DNA of 64,000 nt from Ignavibacteriota bacterium. GTDB taxonomy: Bacteria; Bacteroidota; Ignavibacteria; Ignavibacteriales; Melioribacteraceae. Positions 17,661 to 26,393 of this stretch are shown here, in pieces. The stretch is from positions 2,998,001 to 3,062,000 of the forward strand of contig JADJGF010000001.1 of assembly GCA_016708125.1 (NCBI GenBank), in the 5' to 3' direction. The notes under the pieces were generated by a model. It searched no databases and was not told the origin of the DNA. It worked only from the letters and a program-made list of their open reading frames with translations. The position numbers were made by a program, and so were the translations under genes. Within the stretch, counting starts at the first letter, position 1. Each line of letters starts with the position of its first letter.

Positions 17661-19028
17661 ATGAAAACTAAACTTTCACTATTGTTTTTGATTTTACTTC
17701 AAACTCCAAGTTATTTATTTGCATCGGAAGGCGCTCACACATTACCGGAAACTTTTATGGTAATTCCTTTTATTGTTTTGTTACTTATGATTGCAACTGG
17801 ACCATTATTTTATCATCATTTCTGGGAACATCATTATCCAAAAGTTTCAATATTTTTAGGATTGATAACTGTAGTTTATTATGCATTAGTTCTTGGTGAT
17901 ACACACAGTTTATTTCACACTTTAACAGAATATTTAGCTTTTATTGCTTTGCTCGCTTCATTATTTGTAGCATCCGGCGGAATTTTAATTAAGATTGATA
18001 AAAAATCCACACCACTACTAAATACCGGAATTTTATTTTTCGGTGCTGTAATTGCAAATATTATCGGAACTACCGGCGCATCGATGCTTTTAATCAGACC
18101 ATTTATAAAACTTAATAAAACAAGAATTAAACCTTACCAATTTATATTTTTCATTTTTACTGTAAGTAATGTTGGTGGAGCTTTAACTCCAATTGGTGAT
18201 CCGCCTTTATTCTTAGGATTTTTACGCGGTGTTAATTTTTTCTGGTTTTTCGGTCACATTTGGTATATTTGGATTATAGCACTTCTTCTAATTTTAATAA
18301 TTTTCTACATAATTGATTCAAAAAACATTGCCGAAAATGATAGTAATGAATATTCCGGAAAAATTGAATTCAAAGGATTAAAAAATGTTGGATTTTTAAT
18401 AATAATTCTTCTCTCAGTTTTTATCGATCCGGCAATAATTCCTTGGGTTCCAAGTTTATCTCCGCTTCCTTTTGGAATTAGAGAAATAATTATGTTTTCA
18501 ATAGTTTATCTTGCATATAAAAATGCCGATGAAGAAATTTTAAAAGCAAATGAATTTGATTTTGAACCAATTAAGGAAGTTGCATTTTTATTTATTGGAA
18601 TTTTTGCAACAATGATTCCGGCACTGCAATTAATTGCACATGAAGCAAATGTTTTAGGTGATCAATTAGTTCCTGGAATATTTTATTGGGCAACCGGAAG
18701 TTTATCTGCATTCTTAGATAATGCACCAACTTTTTTAAATTTTCTTAGCGCAGCAATGGGCAAATTTGGTTTGGATGTAAATAATATTGAACAAGTTCAT
18801 CAGCTTTCTATTGATTATCCAATTTATTTATCGGCAATTTCTGTGGGCGCTGTATTTTTTGGTGCAATGTCGTATATCGGAAACGGACCAAATTTTATGG
18901 TAAAATCTATTTGTGAAAGAAGCGGAATTAAAATGCCAAGTTTTTTTGCATATATTATTAAATATTCAATTCCGGTTTTATTGCCGGTTTTCGCTTTAGT
19001 TTGGTTACTTTTTTATTTTGGAGTATAA
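17661..19028 (+). CDS. nhaD: NhaD-type sodium:proton antiporter
   Basis: 455 residues, hydrophobic, with about 12 membrane segments and a likely cleaved or first-TM N-terminus (MKTKLSLLFLILLQTPSYLFA). The EGAHTLPETFMVIPFIVLLLMIATGP opening, the GGALTPIGDPPLFLGFLRG loop and SAFLDNAPTFLNFLSAAMG match the NhaD/ion-transporter superfamily. It extrudes Na+ (or Li+) in exchange for H+. It ends directly against the next small gene. Confidence 0.93.
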   Translation: MKTKLSLLFLILLQTPSYLFASEGAHTLPETFMVIPFIVLLLMIATGPLFYHHFWEHHYPKVSIFLGLITVVYYALVLGDTHSLFHTLTEYLAFIALLASLFVASGGILIKIDKKSTPLLNTGILFFGAVIANIIGTTGASMLLIRPFIKLNKTRIKPYQFIFFIFTVSNVGGALTPIGDPPLFLGFLRGVNFFWFFGHIWYIWIIALLLILIIFYIIDSKNIAENDSNEYSGKIEFKGLKNVGFLIIILLSVFIDPAIIPWVPSLSPLPFGIREIIMFSIVYLAYKNADEEILKANEFDFEPIKEVAFLFIGIFATMIPALQLIAHEANVLGDQLVPGIFYWATGSLSAFLDNAPTFLNFLSAAMGKFGLDVNNIEQVHQLSIDYPIYLSAISVGAVFFGAMSYIGNGPNFMVKSICERSGIKMPSFFAYIIKYSIPVLLPVFALVWLLFYFGV

Positions 19029-19394
19029 ATGAGAACAATTGATCAAGTTTTAGAAAAAAAAGTTAACGGACTTTTTTACGGTACAAGAGTTTTGCTTCCG
19101 TTTGTTTGCGATATTTTAAAAGCCGTTATTGATGATGAAATTATTTACGATTTTAGTTCTGTTTCTGAAGGTGCGTATTATGAAAAATTTGATGAATTTA
19201 CGGAAATTTATTTTTTTGATCATGAAGATATGTTAAGCGATGTTTCTAAGTATGAAACAATAAAATTAATTGTTGTTGAAGAAGGCGAAGATATTTTTGA
19301 TACAAAATCGCATAGAAAAATTTCATTAAAACCAAGTGAAAATCATAAATTGGAAATTTTGGAAATTGGCGAAGATATAATTTTTATTGAATAG
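19029..19394 (+). CDS. Conserved-looking small cytoplasmic protein, unknown function
   Basis: 121 residues, strongly acidic, no signal peptide or membrane segment. It starts on the base after the nhaD stop and ends 14 bp before nnr, so it is almost certainly cotranscribed with both. The pattern (predicted helix at residues 1-35, then alternating charged strands) suggests a compact alpha/beta fold. I do not recognise the family. Confidence 0.75.
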   Translation: MRTIDQVLEKKVNGLFYGTRVLLPFVCDILKAVIDDEIIYDFSSVSEGAYYEKFDEFTEIYFFDHEDMLSDVSKYETIKLIVVEEGEDIFDTKSHRKISLKPSENHKLEILEIGEDIIFIE

Positions 19395-19408
19395 GAATTT
19401 GTAAAAAA

Positions 19409-20974
19409 ATGATTCCACTTTTTAATGTTTCACAAATTAGATTTGCAGATAAATTTGCGATTGAAAAATATTCAATTCCAAGTTTATTGCTTATGGAAAA
19501 TGCTGCGGAAAGTATAAAAACAGAAATATTTAATGAATATCCGAACAATTCTAAAAATCAAATATTTTCAATTGTTTGCGGAAAAGGTAATAACGGCGGC
19601 GATGGATTTGCATTAGCAAGAAAGTTAGCTGTTGAGAATTTTATTGTTAATGTTTTTGTAATTCCAAATAAAAATGAAATTTCCGGCGATGCAAAAATCA
19701 ATTTTGAGATTTTAGAAAGTATTTCAAAAGATTATAAAAATCTTAAAATTAAATTTTATAAAAAATTATCCGATTTAAATTTTGTAAAAAATTCTGATTT
19801 TATAGTTGATGCAATTCTCGGTACCGGTTCGCAAGGTGAATTAAAATCTCCAATTAAAGAAATTGTTGAAGAATTAAATAAAGTAAATTCTATAAAAATT
19901 GCTATAGATATTCCAACCGGATTGAATCTTGAAAATGCAAACGGAAATGTAATTTTCAAAGCAGATTTAACTGTAACTTTGGCTGAATTAAAAACCGGAC
20001 TTTTTTACGAAAAAGGTAAGTTAAATTCCGGTAAAATTGTAAAGGGTTCAATTGGAATTGGCGAAAATTATTTTGATAAATTAGAAGTAAACGAATATTT
20101 AATTGAACCGGAAGATGCTTTTTCCGGAATTCCGGTAAAGCAAACAAATTTAAATAAATATTCTGCCGGAAAAGTTTTGGTGATTGCCGGCTCAGGAGAA
20201 ATGCCCGGAGCTGGAGTTTTTGCAATCAATTCTGCAATGATTTCCGGAAGCGGCGCCGGATATTTGGCATTTCCAAAATCAATTCAGAATTTAGTTCAAT
20301 CACAAATGAACTCTGCGATTGTGCTGAATTACAAAGATGAAAATTCCGAAATTTTACAATTTAGAAATTTGGAAGAAATTCAATCTAAAATTGATTCGTC
20401 TGATTCGATTTTAATTGGTCCCGGATTGGGAAGAAATGAAGAAACTCAAAATGCTGTTTTTGAATTTCTGAAAAATAATTCTTCTAAAAAAATTGTAATT
20501 GATGCAGATGCAATTTTTAGTTTAGGAAAGGGAAAATATAAAAAATTAAATTTATCAGATTCAGCATTTACTCCGCACCATAAAGAATTTGCAGATTTAT
20601 TAGGAATTGAATTTAAGGATTTGACAAATAATTTGCTAAAATATGGCAGAAAATTTGTACAAGAAACTCATTCATTTTTGGTTTTAAAAGGAAGTCCAAC
20701 TTTGTTGTTCAATAAAAAAGGTGAAGTTTTTATAAATACAACCGGAAATGCAGGTTTAGCAAAATTTGGCAGCGGAGATGTTTTAGGCGGAATTATAACT
20801 TCATTTATTGCACAAACAAAAAAAATAGAAAGTTCGGTAATTTCGGCAGTATATATTCATGGTTTAGCAGCAGATTTAATTGCCGATGAAGAATCAGAAT
20901 TTGGAATTACACCGGCAAAATTAATTAATTACATTCCTTCAACAATAAAATTCTTGAGAAAATCATTTGTATAA
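19409..20974 (+). CDS. nnr: Bifunctional NAD(P)H-hydrate epimerase / ADP-dependent dehydratase
   Basis: 521 residues with the two repair domains fused. The N-terminal epimerase (about 1-215) shows GKGNNGGDGFALARKLA, DAILGTGSQGEL and IDIPTGLN. The C-terminal ribokinase-like dehydratase (about 230-520) shows VIAGSGEMPGAGVFA, LIGPGLGRN, FTPHHKEFADLLG and GNAGLAKFGSGDVLGG with the catalytic Asp. Together they repair hydrated NADH and NADPH. Its 3' end overlaps the VanZ gene by 8 bp. Confidence 0.97.
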   Translation: MIPLFNVSQIRFADKFAIEKYSIPSLLLMENAAESIKTEIFNEYPNNSKNQIFSIVCGKGNNGGDGFALARKLAVENFIVNVFVIPNKNEISGDAKINFEILESISKDYKNLKIKFYKKLSDLNFVKNSDFIVDAILGTGSQGELKSPIKEIVEELNKVNSIKIAIDIPTGLNLENANGNVIFKADLTVTLAELKTGLFYEKGKLNSGKIVKGSIGIGENYFDKLEVNEYLIEPEDAFSGIPVKQTNLNKYSAGKVLVIAGSGEMPGAGVFAINSAMISGSGAGYLAFPKSIQNLVQSQMNSAIVLNYKDENSEILQFRNLEEIQSKIDSSDSILIGPGLGRNEETQNAVFEFLKNNSSKKIVIDADAIFSLGKGKYKKLNLSDSAFTPHHKEFADLLGIEFKDLTNNLLKYGRKFVQETHSFLVLKGSPTLLFNKKGEVFINTTGNAGLAKFGSGDVLGGIITSFIAQTKKIESSVISAVYIHGLAADLIADEESEFGITPAKLINYIPSTIKFLRKSFV

Positions 20975-21386
20975 ATATTTAAAAGAAAATAGATTAAAGG
21001 TTTTGGTTATTCCTCTAATCTTGTATTGGATTATTTTGTTTATTGGAACTACGCTACCCTCAACAACTTATGTAGATGTTTTTGAAATTTCGGATAAACT
21101 AAAACATTTAGGCGCATATTTAATTTTAGCAGTTTTGTTAGGATTGAATCTTCATTTTCAAGAAAAATGGCAAGGTCTTTCTAAATTTTACCTAAGTTAC
21201 ACTTTTATAATTTGTATTACTTATGGCGTTCTTGATGAAATTCATCAAATTTTTGTACCAAATAGATCCGCAGAATTTTTTGATTGGATTGCAGATTTAT
21301 CGGGAACTTTAATTGGAATTTTAGTTATTAGAATTTTTATAAATATTATTCGTAATAAAAACATGCAAATTGAAACAAATCAGTAA
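20967..21386 (+). CDS. VanZ family membrane protein
   Basis: 139 residues, TTG start overlapping the end of nnr by 8 bp (coupled translation). Four hydrophobic segments and the family pattern DKLKHLGAYLILAVLLG, ITYGVLDEIHQIFVPNRSAEFFDWIADLSGTLIG identify a VanZ-like protein. The role of this family outside teicoplanin resistance is unknown; it is widespread in envelope contexts. Confidence 0.9.
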   Translation: MYKYLKENRLKVLVIPLILYWIILFIGTTLPSTTYVDVFEISDKLKHLGAYLILAVLLGLNLHFQEKWQGLSKFYLSYTFIICITYGVLDEIHQIFVPNRSAEFFDWIADLSGTLIGILVIRIFINIIRNKNMQIETNQ

Positions 21387-21414
21387 AAATTTTGTTTAAT
21401 ATTTGCGTTATCGT

Positions 21415-21443
21415 TTGACAATAATTGAATGTTTTTTTAAGTT
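21415..21443 (+). promoter_or_regulatory. Possible promoter for tonB
   Basis: TTGACA (21415-21420), a 17-nt spacer and TAAGTT (21438-21443), about 44 bp before the GTG start. The -35 is perfect to the sigma-70 consensus and the -10 is weak (3 of 6). Confidence 0.3.
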
Positions 21444-21486
21444 AGAACTCAAATAAATACATTCTTTTCTTACGAGGAGGAAAGCA

Positions 21487-22140
21487 GTGGCATTAACGAA
21501 AAATCCAAAAGTTGATCTAAAATTAAAATACAAAAGAGTATTTGAAATTAGTGTAATAATTGCTCTTTTACTTTTAATTTTATCTTTTAAGTACTTCCCA
21601 AAAATTGAGGGTGATGCTTTAGCAATAGAGGCACCACAAGAATTGGTTGAAGTTGAAGATGTTGATATTACTAAGCAAGAAACTGCTCCGCCTCCACCAC
21701 CAAAACCGCCTATTCCGATTGAAGCTCCATCTGATGATGAATTAGAAGATATCGAAATTGAAGATACGGAAATTGATATTAATGAAGATGTTGCAGCTCC
21801 GCCTCCGCCAGTTAAAGAAGAGGAAGAGGAAGTTGCTGTTGAGTTTTTTGTTGCAGTAGAAGATATGCCAGAACCAATTGGTGGAATTCAAGGTATTCAA
21901 GAAAAAATTGTTTATCCGGAAATTGCAAAAAGAGCTGGTGTTCAAGGCAGAGTTTATATCAAAGCATTTGTTGATGAAGGCGGAACAGTACAAAAAGCTG
22001 AAGTAATTAAAGGCATTGGTGCCGGTTGTGATGAGGCTGCTGTTGAAGCCGTAATGAAAACTAAATTTAAACCCGGAAAACAAAGAGGAAAACCTGTTAG
22101 AGTTCAGGTTTCAATTCCAATTCTTTTCAAATTAAACTAA
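21487..22140 (+). CDS. tonB: Energy transducer TonB (copy 1)
   Basis: 217 residues with a GTG start after a strong GAGGAGG. Layout: short cytoplasmic N-terminus, one membrane anchor (about 19-35, ISVIIALLLLILSFKYF), an acidic and Pro-rich periplasmic linker (PPPPPKPPIPIEAP) and a C-terminal TonB domain (about 130-217: YPEIAKRAGVQGRVYIKAFVDEGG ... GAGCDEAAVEA ... FKPGKQRGKPV). It transmits proton-motive-force energy to TonB-dependent receptors such as the three in this window. No ExbB/ExbD is nearby. It is followed by its own terminator and a paralogue. Confidence 0.95.
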   Translation: MALTKNPKVDLKLKYKRVFEISVIIALLLLILSFKYFPKIEGDALAIEAPQELVEVEDVDITKQETAPPPPPKPPIPIEAPSDDELEDIEIEDTEIDINEDVAAPPPPVKEEEEEVAVEFFVAVEDMPEPIGGIQGIQEKIVYPEIAKRAGVQGRVYIKAFVDEGGTVQKAEVIKGIGAGCDEAAVEAVMKTKFKPGKQRGKPVRVQVSIPILFKLN

Positions 22141-22160
22141 TTTAGTTTTTTGAAAAATTT

Positions 22161-22190
22161 AAAAGCGTCTTTTTAGACGCTTTTTTTTTT
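22161..22190 (+). terminator. Rho-independent terminator between the two tonB genes
   Basis: A perfect 10-bp stem (22161-22170, AAAAGCGTCT, with 22175-22184), a TTTT loop and a long T run. Confidence 0.93.
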
Positions 22191-22255
22191 GCTATCTGAA
22201 ACAAATCTTAAAAATTTATGTTTAAACGTTATCACTTTCGCAAGGAGATAACACC

Positions 22256-22906
22256 ATGCTAACCAAAAATCCAAAAGTAGATTTAAAATTAAAACATCAG
22301 CGAATTTTTGAAGTTGGAATGATTCTTTCAATCTTGTTAGTAATTTTTGCATTTAGGTTTTTTCCTGAAGTAAAATCGCAAACGCATATTCAAAAAATTG
22401 AAAATGAATTTATTACAGTTGAGGATGTATTAATAACAAATGGAATTAAAACACCGCCTCTTCCGCAAATACCAATAATTCCCATCGAAATTCCGGAAGA
22501 TGAGGAATTAATTGATATTGAAATTGAAAATACTGATTTAATTCATACCGCCAATGTTTCTGATGCAAAAAATTACAGAGAAGAAATTGAAAAAATAGAT
22601 GAACAACCGCCATTTATTTGGGTTGAAGAAATGCCGGAAATAATTGGCGGATTACAATCCTTGCAAAGTAAAATTATTTATCCGGAAATTGCTCAGAAAG
22701 CCGGAATAGGTGGAAAAGTAATTCTGCAAGCAACAATTGATAAAATTGGAAATCCAATCGATATAATTGTATTAAAAGCAGTTGGAGCTGGTTGTGATGA
22801 AGCTGCAATAGAAGCTCTTAAATCTGTTAAATTTACGCCGGGAAAGCAAAGAGGAAAACCAGTTTATGTAAGAATAACAATTCCAATTGTTTTTGCACTT
22901 CAATAA
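22256..22906 (+). CDS. Energy transducer TonB (copy 2)
   Basis: 216 residues and clearly a tandem paralogue of the preceding gene: both begin LTKNPKVDLKLK and end with GAGCDEAA, FTPGKQRGKPV and an IPI(L/V)F tail. The membrane anchor is at about residues 18-36. The linker has diverged: it lacks the poly-Pro tract and instead has PPLPQIPIIPIEIPEDEE. Separate terminators suggest the copies are expressed independently and may serve different receptors. Confidence 0.94.
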   Translation: MLTKNPKVDLKLKHQRIFEVGMILSILLVIFAFRFFPEVKSQTHIQKIENEFITVEDVLITNGIKTPPLPQIPIIPIEIPEDEELIDIEIENTDLIHTANVSDAKNYREEIEKIDEQPPFIWVEEMPEIIGGLQSLQSKIIYPEIAQKAGIGGKVILQATIDKIGNPIDIIVLKAVGAGCDEAAIEALKSVKFTPGKQRGKPVYVRITIPIVFALQ

Positions 22907-22910
22907 AATT

Positions 22911-22941
22911 AATTGCACTCATTTTTTTGAGTGCAATTTTA
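22911..22941 (+). terminator. Rho-independent terminator after tonB copy 2
   Basis: A 10-bp perfect stem (22911-22920, AATTGCACTC, with 22929-22938) followed by T residues. Confidence 0.85.
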
Positions 22942-22999
22942 TAAAATTGTAAAAACCTACATTTAAAATTCATATCTTTGCAATTATATTTTTAGAATT

Positions 23000-23794
23000 A
23001 TGAACTTTCTTGAACTTTTAAATATTGATTTTCGATACGAGACAAATTCTCTCCAATCCTCATTTTTAATTTCCGATTTAAATTTAGTTGTTAATGCCGG
23101 CGAATTTATAACAGTTATGGGTCCAAACGGTTCTGGAAAATCTACACTTCTAAAATTAATTGCAAATCTTATTGAACCAAATAACGGTAAAATTTTTTTA
23201 GAAGGAAAAAATTATAATTCTTATAAAAGAAAAGAATTTGCAAAAATTGTTTCATTTGTGCCCCAAATAAATAAAATGTTTTTCCAATATTCTATTTATG
23301 AAATTGTTATGATGGGAAGAACTCCGTTTCAAAATATTTTTGGAATTGAGAATGATACGGATAAAGAAAAAATTGCAAACGTTTTACAAATATTAGAAAT
23401 TGATCATCTAAAACATAAAGGTATAAATGAAGTTTCCGGCGGTGAGGCTCAAAGAGCTTTAATTGCAAGAGCTTTGGTTCAAGAACCAAAAATAATTTTG
23501 CTTGATGAACCAAATGCTCATTTAGATATTAAACATCAAGTGGCTATTTTTAATATATTACAAAAATTGAATGATGAATTTAATTTAACAATTATGTTAA
23601 TTTCTCACGAGTTAAATTTGGCAAGTTTTTTTAGCAAAAGAGTCTTGTTGATGAATAATGGAAAAATTGAATTTGATTCCTCACCAAAACAAGTATTAAC
23701 CGAAAAAAATATCAAATCTATTTTCAAAATAAATTCAAAAGTTTCAGTAAATGAAAAAGACGAAATTTTTATTAAAATTATTCCTAAATTGTAA
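23000..23794 (+). CDS. ABC transporter ATP-binding protein, FecE/BtuD type
   Basis: 264 residues. Walker A GPNGSGKST, Q-loop FVPQ, signature VSGGEAQRALIARAL, Walker B IILLDEP and the switch His in LISHEL are all present, so it should be an active ATPase. The sequence is closest in style to importers of iron-siderophores, heme or cobalamin. No permease or binding protein gene is adjacent; its neighbours are the tonB pair upstream and a YdcF-like gene 3 bp downstream. Its partner must be elsewhere. Confidence 0.92.
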   Translation: MNFLELLNIDFRYETNSLQSSFLISDLNLVVNAGEFITVMGPNGSGKSTLLKLIANLIEPNNGKIFLEGKNYNSYKRKEFAKIVSFVPQINKMFFQYSIYEIVMMGRTPFQNIFGIENDTDKEKIANVLQILEIDHLKHKGINEVSGGEAQRALIARALVQEPKIILLDEPNAHLDIKHQVAIFNILQKLNDEFNLTIMLISHELNLASFFSKRVLLMNNGKIEFDSSPKQVLTEKNIKSIFKINSKVSVNEKDEIFIKIIPKL

Positions 23795-23797
23795 TTA

Positions 23798-24814
23798 ATG
23801 TCTTATCAAATAAAAAATATTTTAATAGTTTCGTTCATCGCAGTAATTAATACTTTTCTGCTTTTTTTTGTGAAGTATTATCAAAATAATCTTTCACTTG
23901 TTGAGTTTAGTATCAGCAAAACCGGAAATTTTATAAGTATTTTTTTATTAATTATTTTTATAATTGGCGCATTCTTACTTTTAAAACAAAAAGATAGTTT
24001 TACCGTTGTAAAATCAAGAATGCTTATTACATTTTCTATTTTATACTTACTACCGATTTTTGTAATTATAATTTTTAATTTTGTTGATTTCAAATTTGCA
24101 GACGAATATTTACTTGGATATCCTTTAAAGAAAATAATTCCCGCAATATTTTTTGTATTTAATCAAGCATTCTTTTTGTTCGTTTTATTTTTAATTTGGT
24201 TTACATATTTAGGCTATCCGTTATTATCATATTTCTTCTCAAGCGTTGCAGTTGGATTTACAATAATTTTATTTTTAGCAGTTTCATTTATTTGTACATT
24301 TTTTACAAGTGAATTTAGTTTAACAAAAAACCAAACTAAATTTGATTACGGAATAATTTTAGGTGCAGCAGTTTGGAGTAAAAATAGACCAAGTCCAATA
24401 TTTTCCGGCAGAATTGAAAAAGGTGCCGAACTTTACAAAAAAGGAATTGTTGAAAGACTTCAGCTTACGGGAGGAAATGCGCCCGGAGAATTAAGTGAAG
24501 CTAAAACTGCTTTTAATTATTTAAATACTATTCATAAAATTCCTAAAACAAAAATATTTATTGAGGAGAAAACCTCAACAACAAATGAGCAAATTAGATT
24601 TATAAAAAATGAAATTCTTGAGAAAAACAAAGCTGAAAAATTTTTAATTATTTCGGACCAATTTCATCTTAAGCGAATTGAAGAAATGGCGGATTTTTAT
24701 AATCTAAATGCAGAAGTAATAAGTTCAAATTATAAATTAAATATGCAAAAATCATTTTATTACAGATTTCGTGACTGTGTAAGTTTGGTAATGTTTTGGT
24801 TTTTTGCAATTTGA
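23798..24814 (+). CDS. YdcF/ElyC (DUF218) family membrane protein
   Basis: 338 residues. The N-terminal half has about five membrane segments and the C-terminal half (about 185-330) is the DUF218 domain: FDYGIILGAAVWSKNRPSPIFSGRIEKGAELYKKG, LQLTGGNAPGE, EEKTSTTNEQ and LIISDQFHLKR. ElyC/SanA relatives act in envelope biogenesis in enterobacteria; the chemical role is not settled. It follows the ABC ATPase by 3 bp. Confidence 0.88.
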   Translation: MSYQIKNILIVSFIAVINTFLLFFVKYYQNNLSLVEFSISKTGNFISIFLLIIFIIGAFLLLKQKDSFTVVKSRMLITFSILYLLPIFVIIIFNFVDFKFADEYLLGYPLKKIIPAIFFVFNQAFFLFVLFLIWFTYLGYPLLSYFFSSVAVGFTIILFLAVSFICTFFTSEFSLTKNQTKFDYGIILGAAVWSKNRPSPIFSGRIEKGAELYKKGIVERLQLTGGNAPGELSEAKTAFNYLNTIHKIPKTKIFIEEKTSTTNEQIRFIKNEILEKNKAEKFLIISDQFHLKRIEEMADFYNLNAEVISSNYKLNMQKSFYYRFRDCVSLVMFWFFAI

Positions 24815-24832
24815 TTTTTAAATGGAGATACA

Positions 24833-25906
24833 ATGAAAAATTTTGATGTTATGGAAAAATTTGGGCATGAACAAGTAATTTTTTGTTCAGATAAGGATTC
24901 CAGATTAAAAGCGATAATTGCAATTCATGATACAACTTTGGGACCTGCAATCGGCGGAACACGAATGTGGGATTATGCAAGTTTTGATGAAGCATTAAAT
25001 GATGTTTTAAGATTATCAAGAGGAATGACATATAAAGCTTCGGTTTCTGGATTAAATTTTGGCGGCGGAAATGCTGTAATTATCGGAAATCCGGAAACAC
25101 AAAAATCAGAAAGATTATTTAGAACTTTCGGAAAATTTATTGAAGGATTATCCGGAAGATATATTACAGCGGAAGATGTTGGAACAACAGTTAATGATAT
25201 GGAATACGTTTTAATGGAAACATCTTTTGTTACCGGAATTTCTAAAGCGTTGGGAGGCTCCGGCGATCCCGCTCCCGTTTCTGCTTACGGAGTTTATATG
25301 GGAATGAAAGCATGTGCAAATGCAAAATGGGGAAATGATTCTTTAAATGGTAAAAAAATCGTAATTCAAGGCGCCGGAAGAGTTGCTCGTTATTTGTGTG
25401 AACATTTATTTAATGAAGGTGCAAAAATAATTATATCCGATATTTTAGAATCTAAAGTTAAAACAGTTTTAGATTCCGTAGATGCTGAAGTTGTTTCTCC
25501 GGAAAAAATTTATGATTTAGATTGTGATATTTTTTCGCCTTGTGCTTTAGGTGCAATAATTAATGACAAAACAATTTCAAAATTAAAATGTGAGATAATT
25601 GCTGGTTCTGCAAATAATCAATTGGAAGATGAAAATAAGCATGGACAAATGTTAAAGGAAAAAGGAATTTTATATGCACCGGATTATGTAATAAATGCCG
25701 GGGGATTAATAAACGTTGCAAATGAACTAAAAGGTTACAGACAAGATCGTGCATTAAAACAAGCAGATGGAATTTACGATGTTTTGAGTAAGGTAATTAA
25801 AATTTCTAAGGAACAGAATATTCCTACACATTTAGCATCAAATCAAATTGCTGAAGAAAGATTAAAACAAATTGGGGGAATTAAAAAAATATATTCCGCA
25901 AGTTAG
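24833..25906 (+). CDS. Leucine-dehydrogenase-like Glu/Leu/Phe/Val dehydrogenase, catalytic Lys replaced by Asn
   Basis: 357 residues, aligning over the full length with leucine dehydrogenase: GGTRMWDYASFDEAL, RGMTYKASVSGLNFGGG, GRYITAEDVGTT, GDPAPVSAYGVYMGMKA, Rossmann motif IQGAGRVARYL and APDYVINAGGLINVANEL. The family deaminates branched-chain amino acids with NAD+. By the numbering of Bacillus LeuDH, the substrate Lys68 and Asp115 are present, but the catalytic Lys80 of GGGK is Asn80 here (codon AAT at 25070-25072). The protein is otherwise intact, so it may be inactive, have altered chemistry, or contain a one-base sequence error. It precedes nusB. Confidence 0.9.
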   Translation: MKNFDVMEKFGHEQVIFCSDKDSRLKAIIAIHDTTLGPAIGGTRMWDYASFDEALNDVLRLSRGMTYKASVSGLNFGGGNAVIIGNPETQKSERLFRTFGKFIEGLSGRYITAEDVGTTVNDMEYVLMETSFVTGISKALGGSGDPAPVSAYGVYMGMKACANAKWGNDSLNGKKIVIQGAGRVARYLCEHLFNEGAKIIISDILESKVKTVLDSVDAEVVSPEKIYDLDCDIFSPCALGAIINDKTISKLKCEIIAGSANNQLEDENKHGQMLKEKGILYAPDYVINAGGLINVANELKGYRQDRALKQADGIYDVLSKVIKISKEQNIPTHLASNQIAEERLKQIGGIKKIYSAS

Positions 25907-25925
25907 AAAATGAGTAATCAAAATT

Positions 25926-26393
25926 ATGAAATCTAAAAGAAGAAAATTAAGAGAAAAAGTTTTACAAGTTTTATATGCTTATGAAATGGAAGCGGCTGGT
26001 TTATCAGATATAATGAATGATCAGCTTACAGAAATTACATCAAGTGAAGATAAAGAGTTTTGTTCAAAACTTATTAACTCAATTATTGCAAATCGAAAAT
26101 TAATTGAAAGTAAAATTGAAAAACGACTTGTAAATTGGGATGTTTCTAGAATTGCAGTTGTTGATTTAATATTGTTAAAAATTGGCGTAGGTGAAATTTT
26201 ATATATTGAAGATATTCCTCCAAAAGTTACAATAAATGAAATTATCGAAATTGCTAAAGAATATAGCACTGCGAAAAGCGGAAAATTTATTAACGGCATT
26301 TTGGATGCAATTCTTGCCGATATTAAAACTGGAGGAAATTTAAAAAAAGTGGGCAGAGGACTTATTGAAAACTCCCTTCCAAAACAATCCTAA
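25926..26393 (+). CDS. nusB: Transcription antitermination factor NusB
   Basis: 155 residues, all-helical. RRKLREKVLQVLYAYEMEA at the N-terminus and WDVSRIAVVDLILLKIGVGEILY ... PPKVTINEIIEIAKEYSTAKSGKFINGILDAIL at the C-terminus are diagnostic. NusB with NusE binds boxA of rRNA operons to prevent early termination. It follows the dehydrogenase by 19 bp and overlaps the next gene by 29 bp. Confidence 0.96.
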   Translation: MKSKRRKLREKVLQVLYAYEMEAAGLSDIMNDQLTEITSSEDKEFCSKLINSIIANRKLIESKIEKRLVNWDVSRIAVVDLILLKIGVGEILYIEDIPPKVTINEIIEIAKEYSTAKSGKFINGILDAILADIKTGGNLKKVGRGLIENSLPKQS

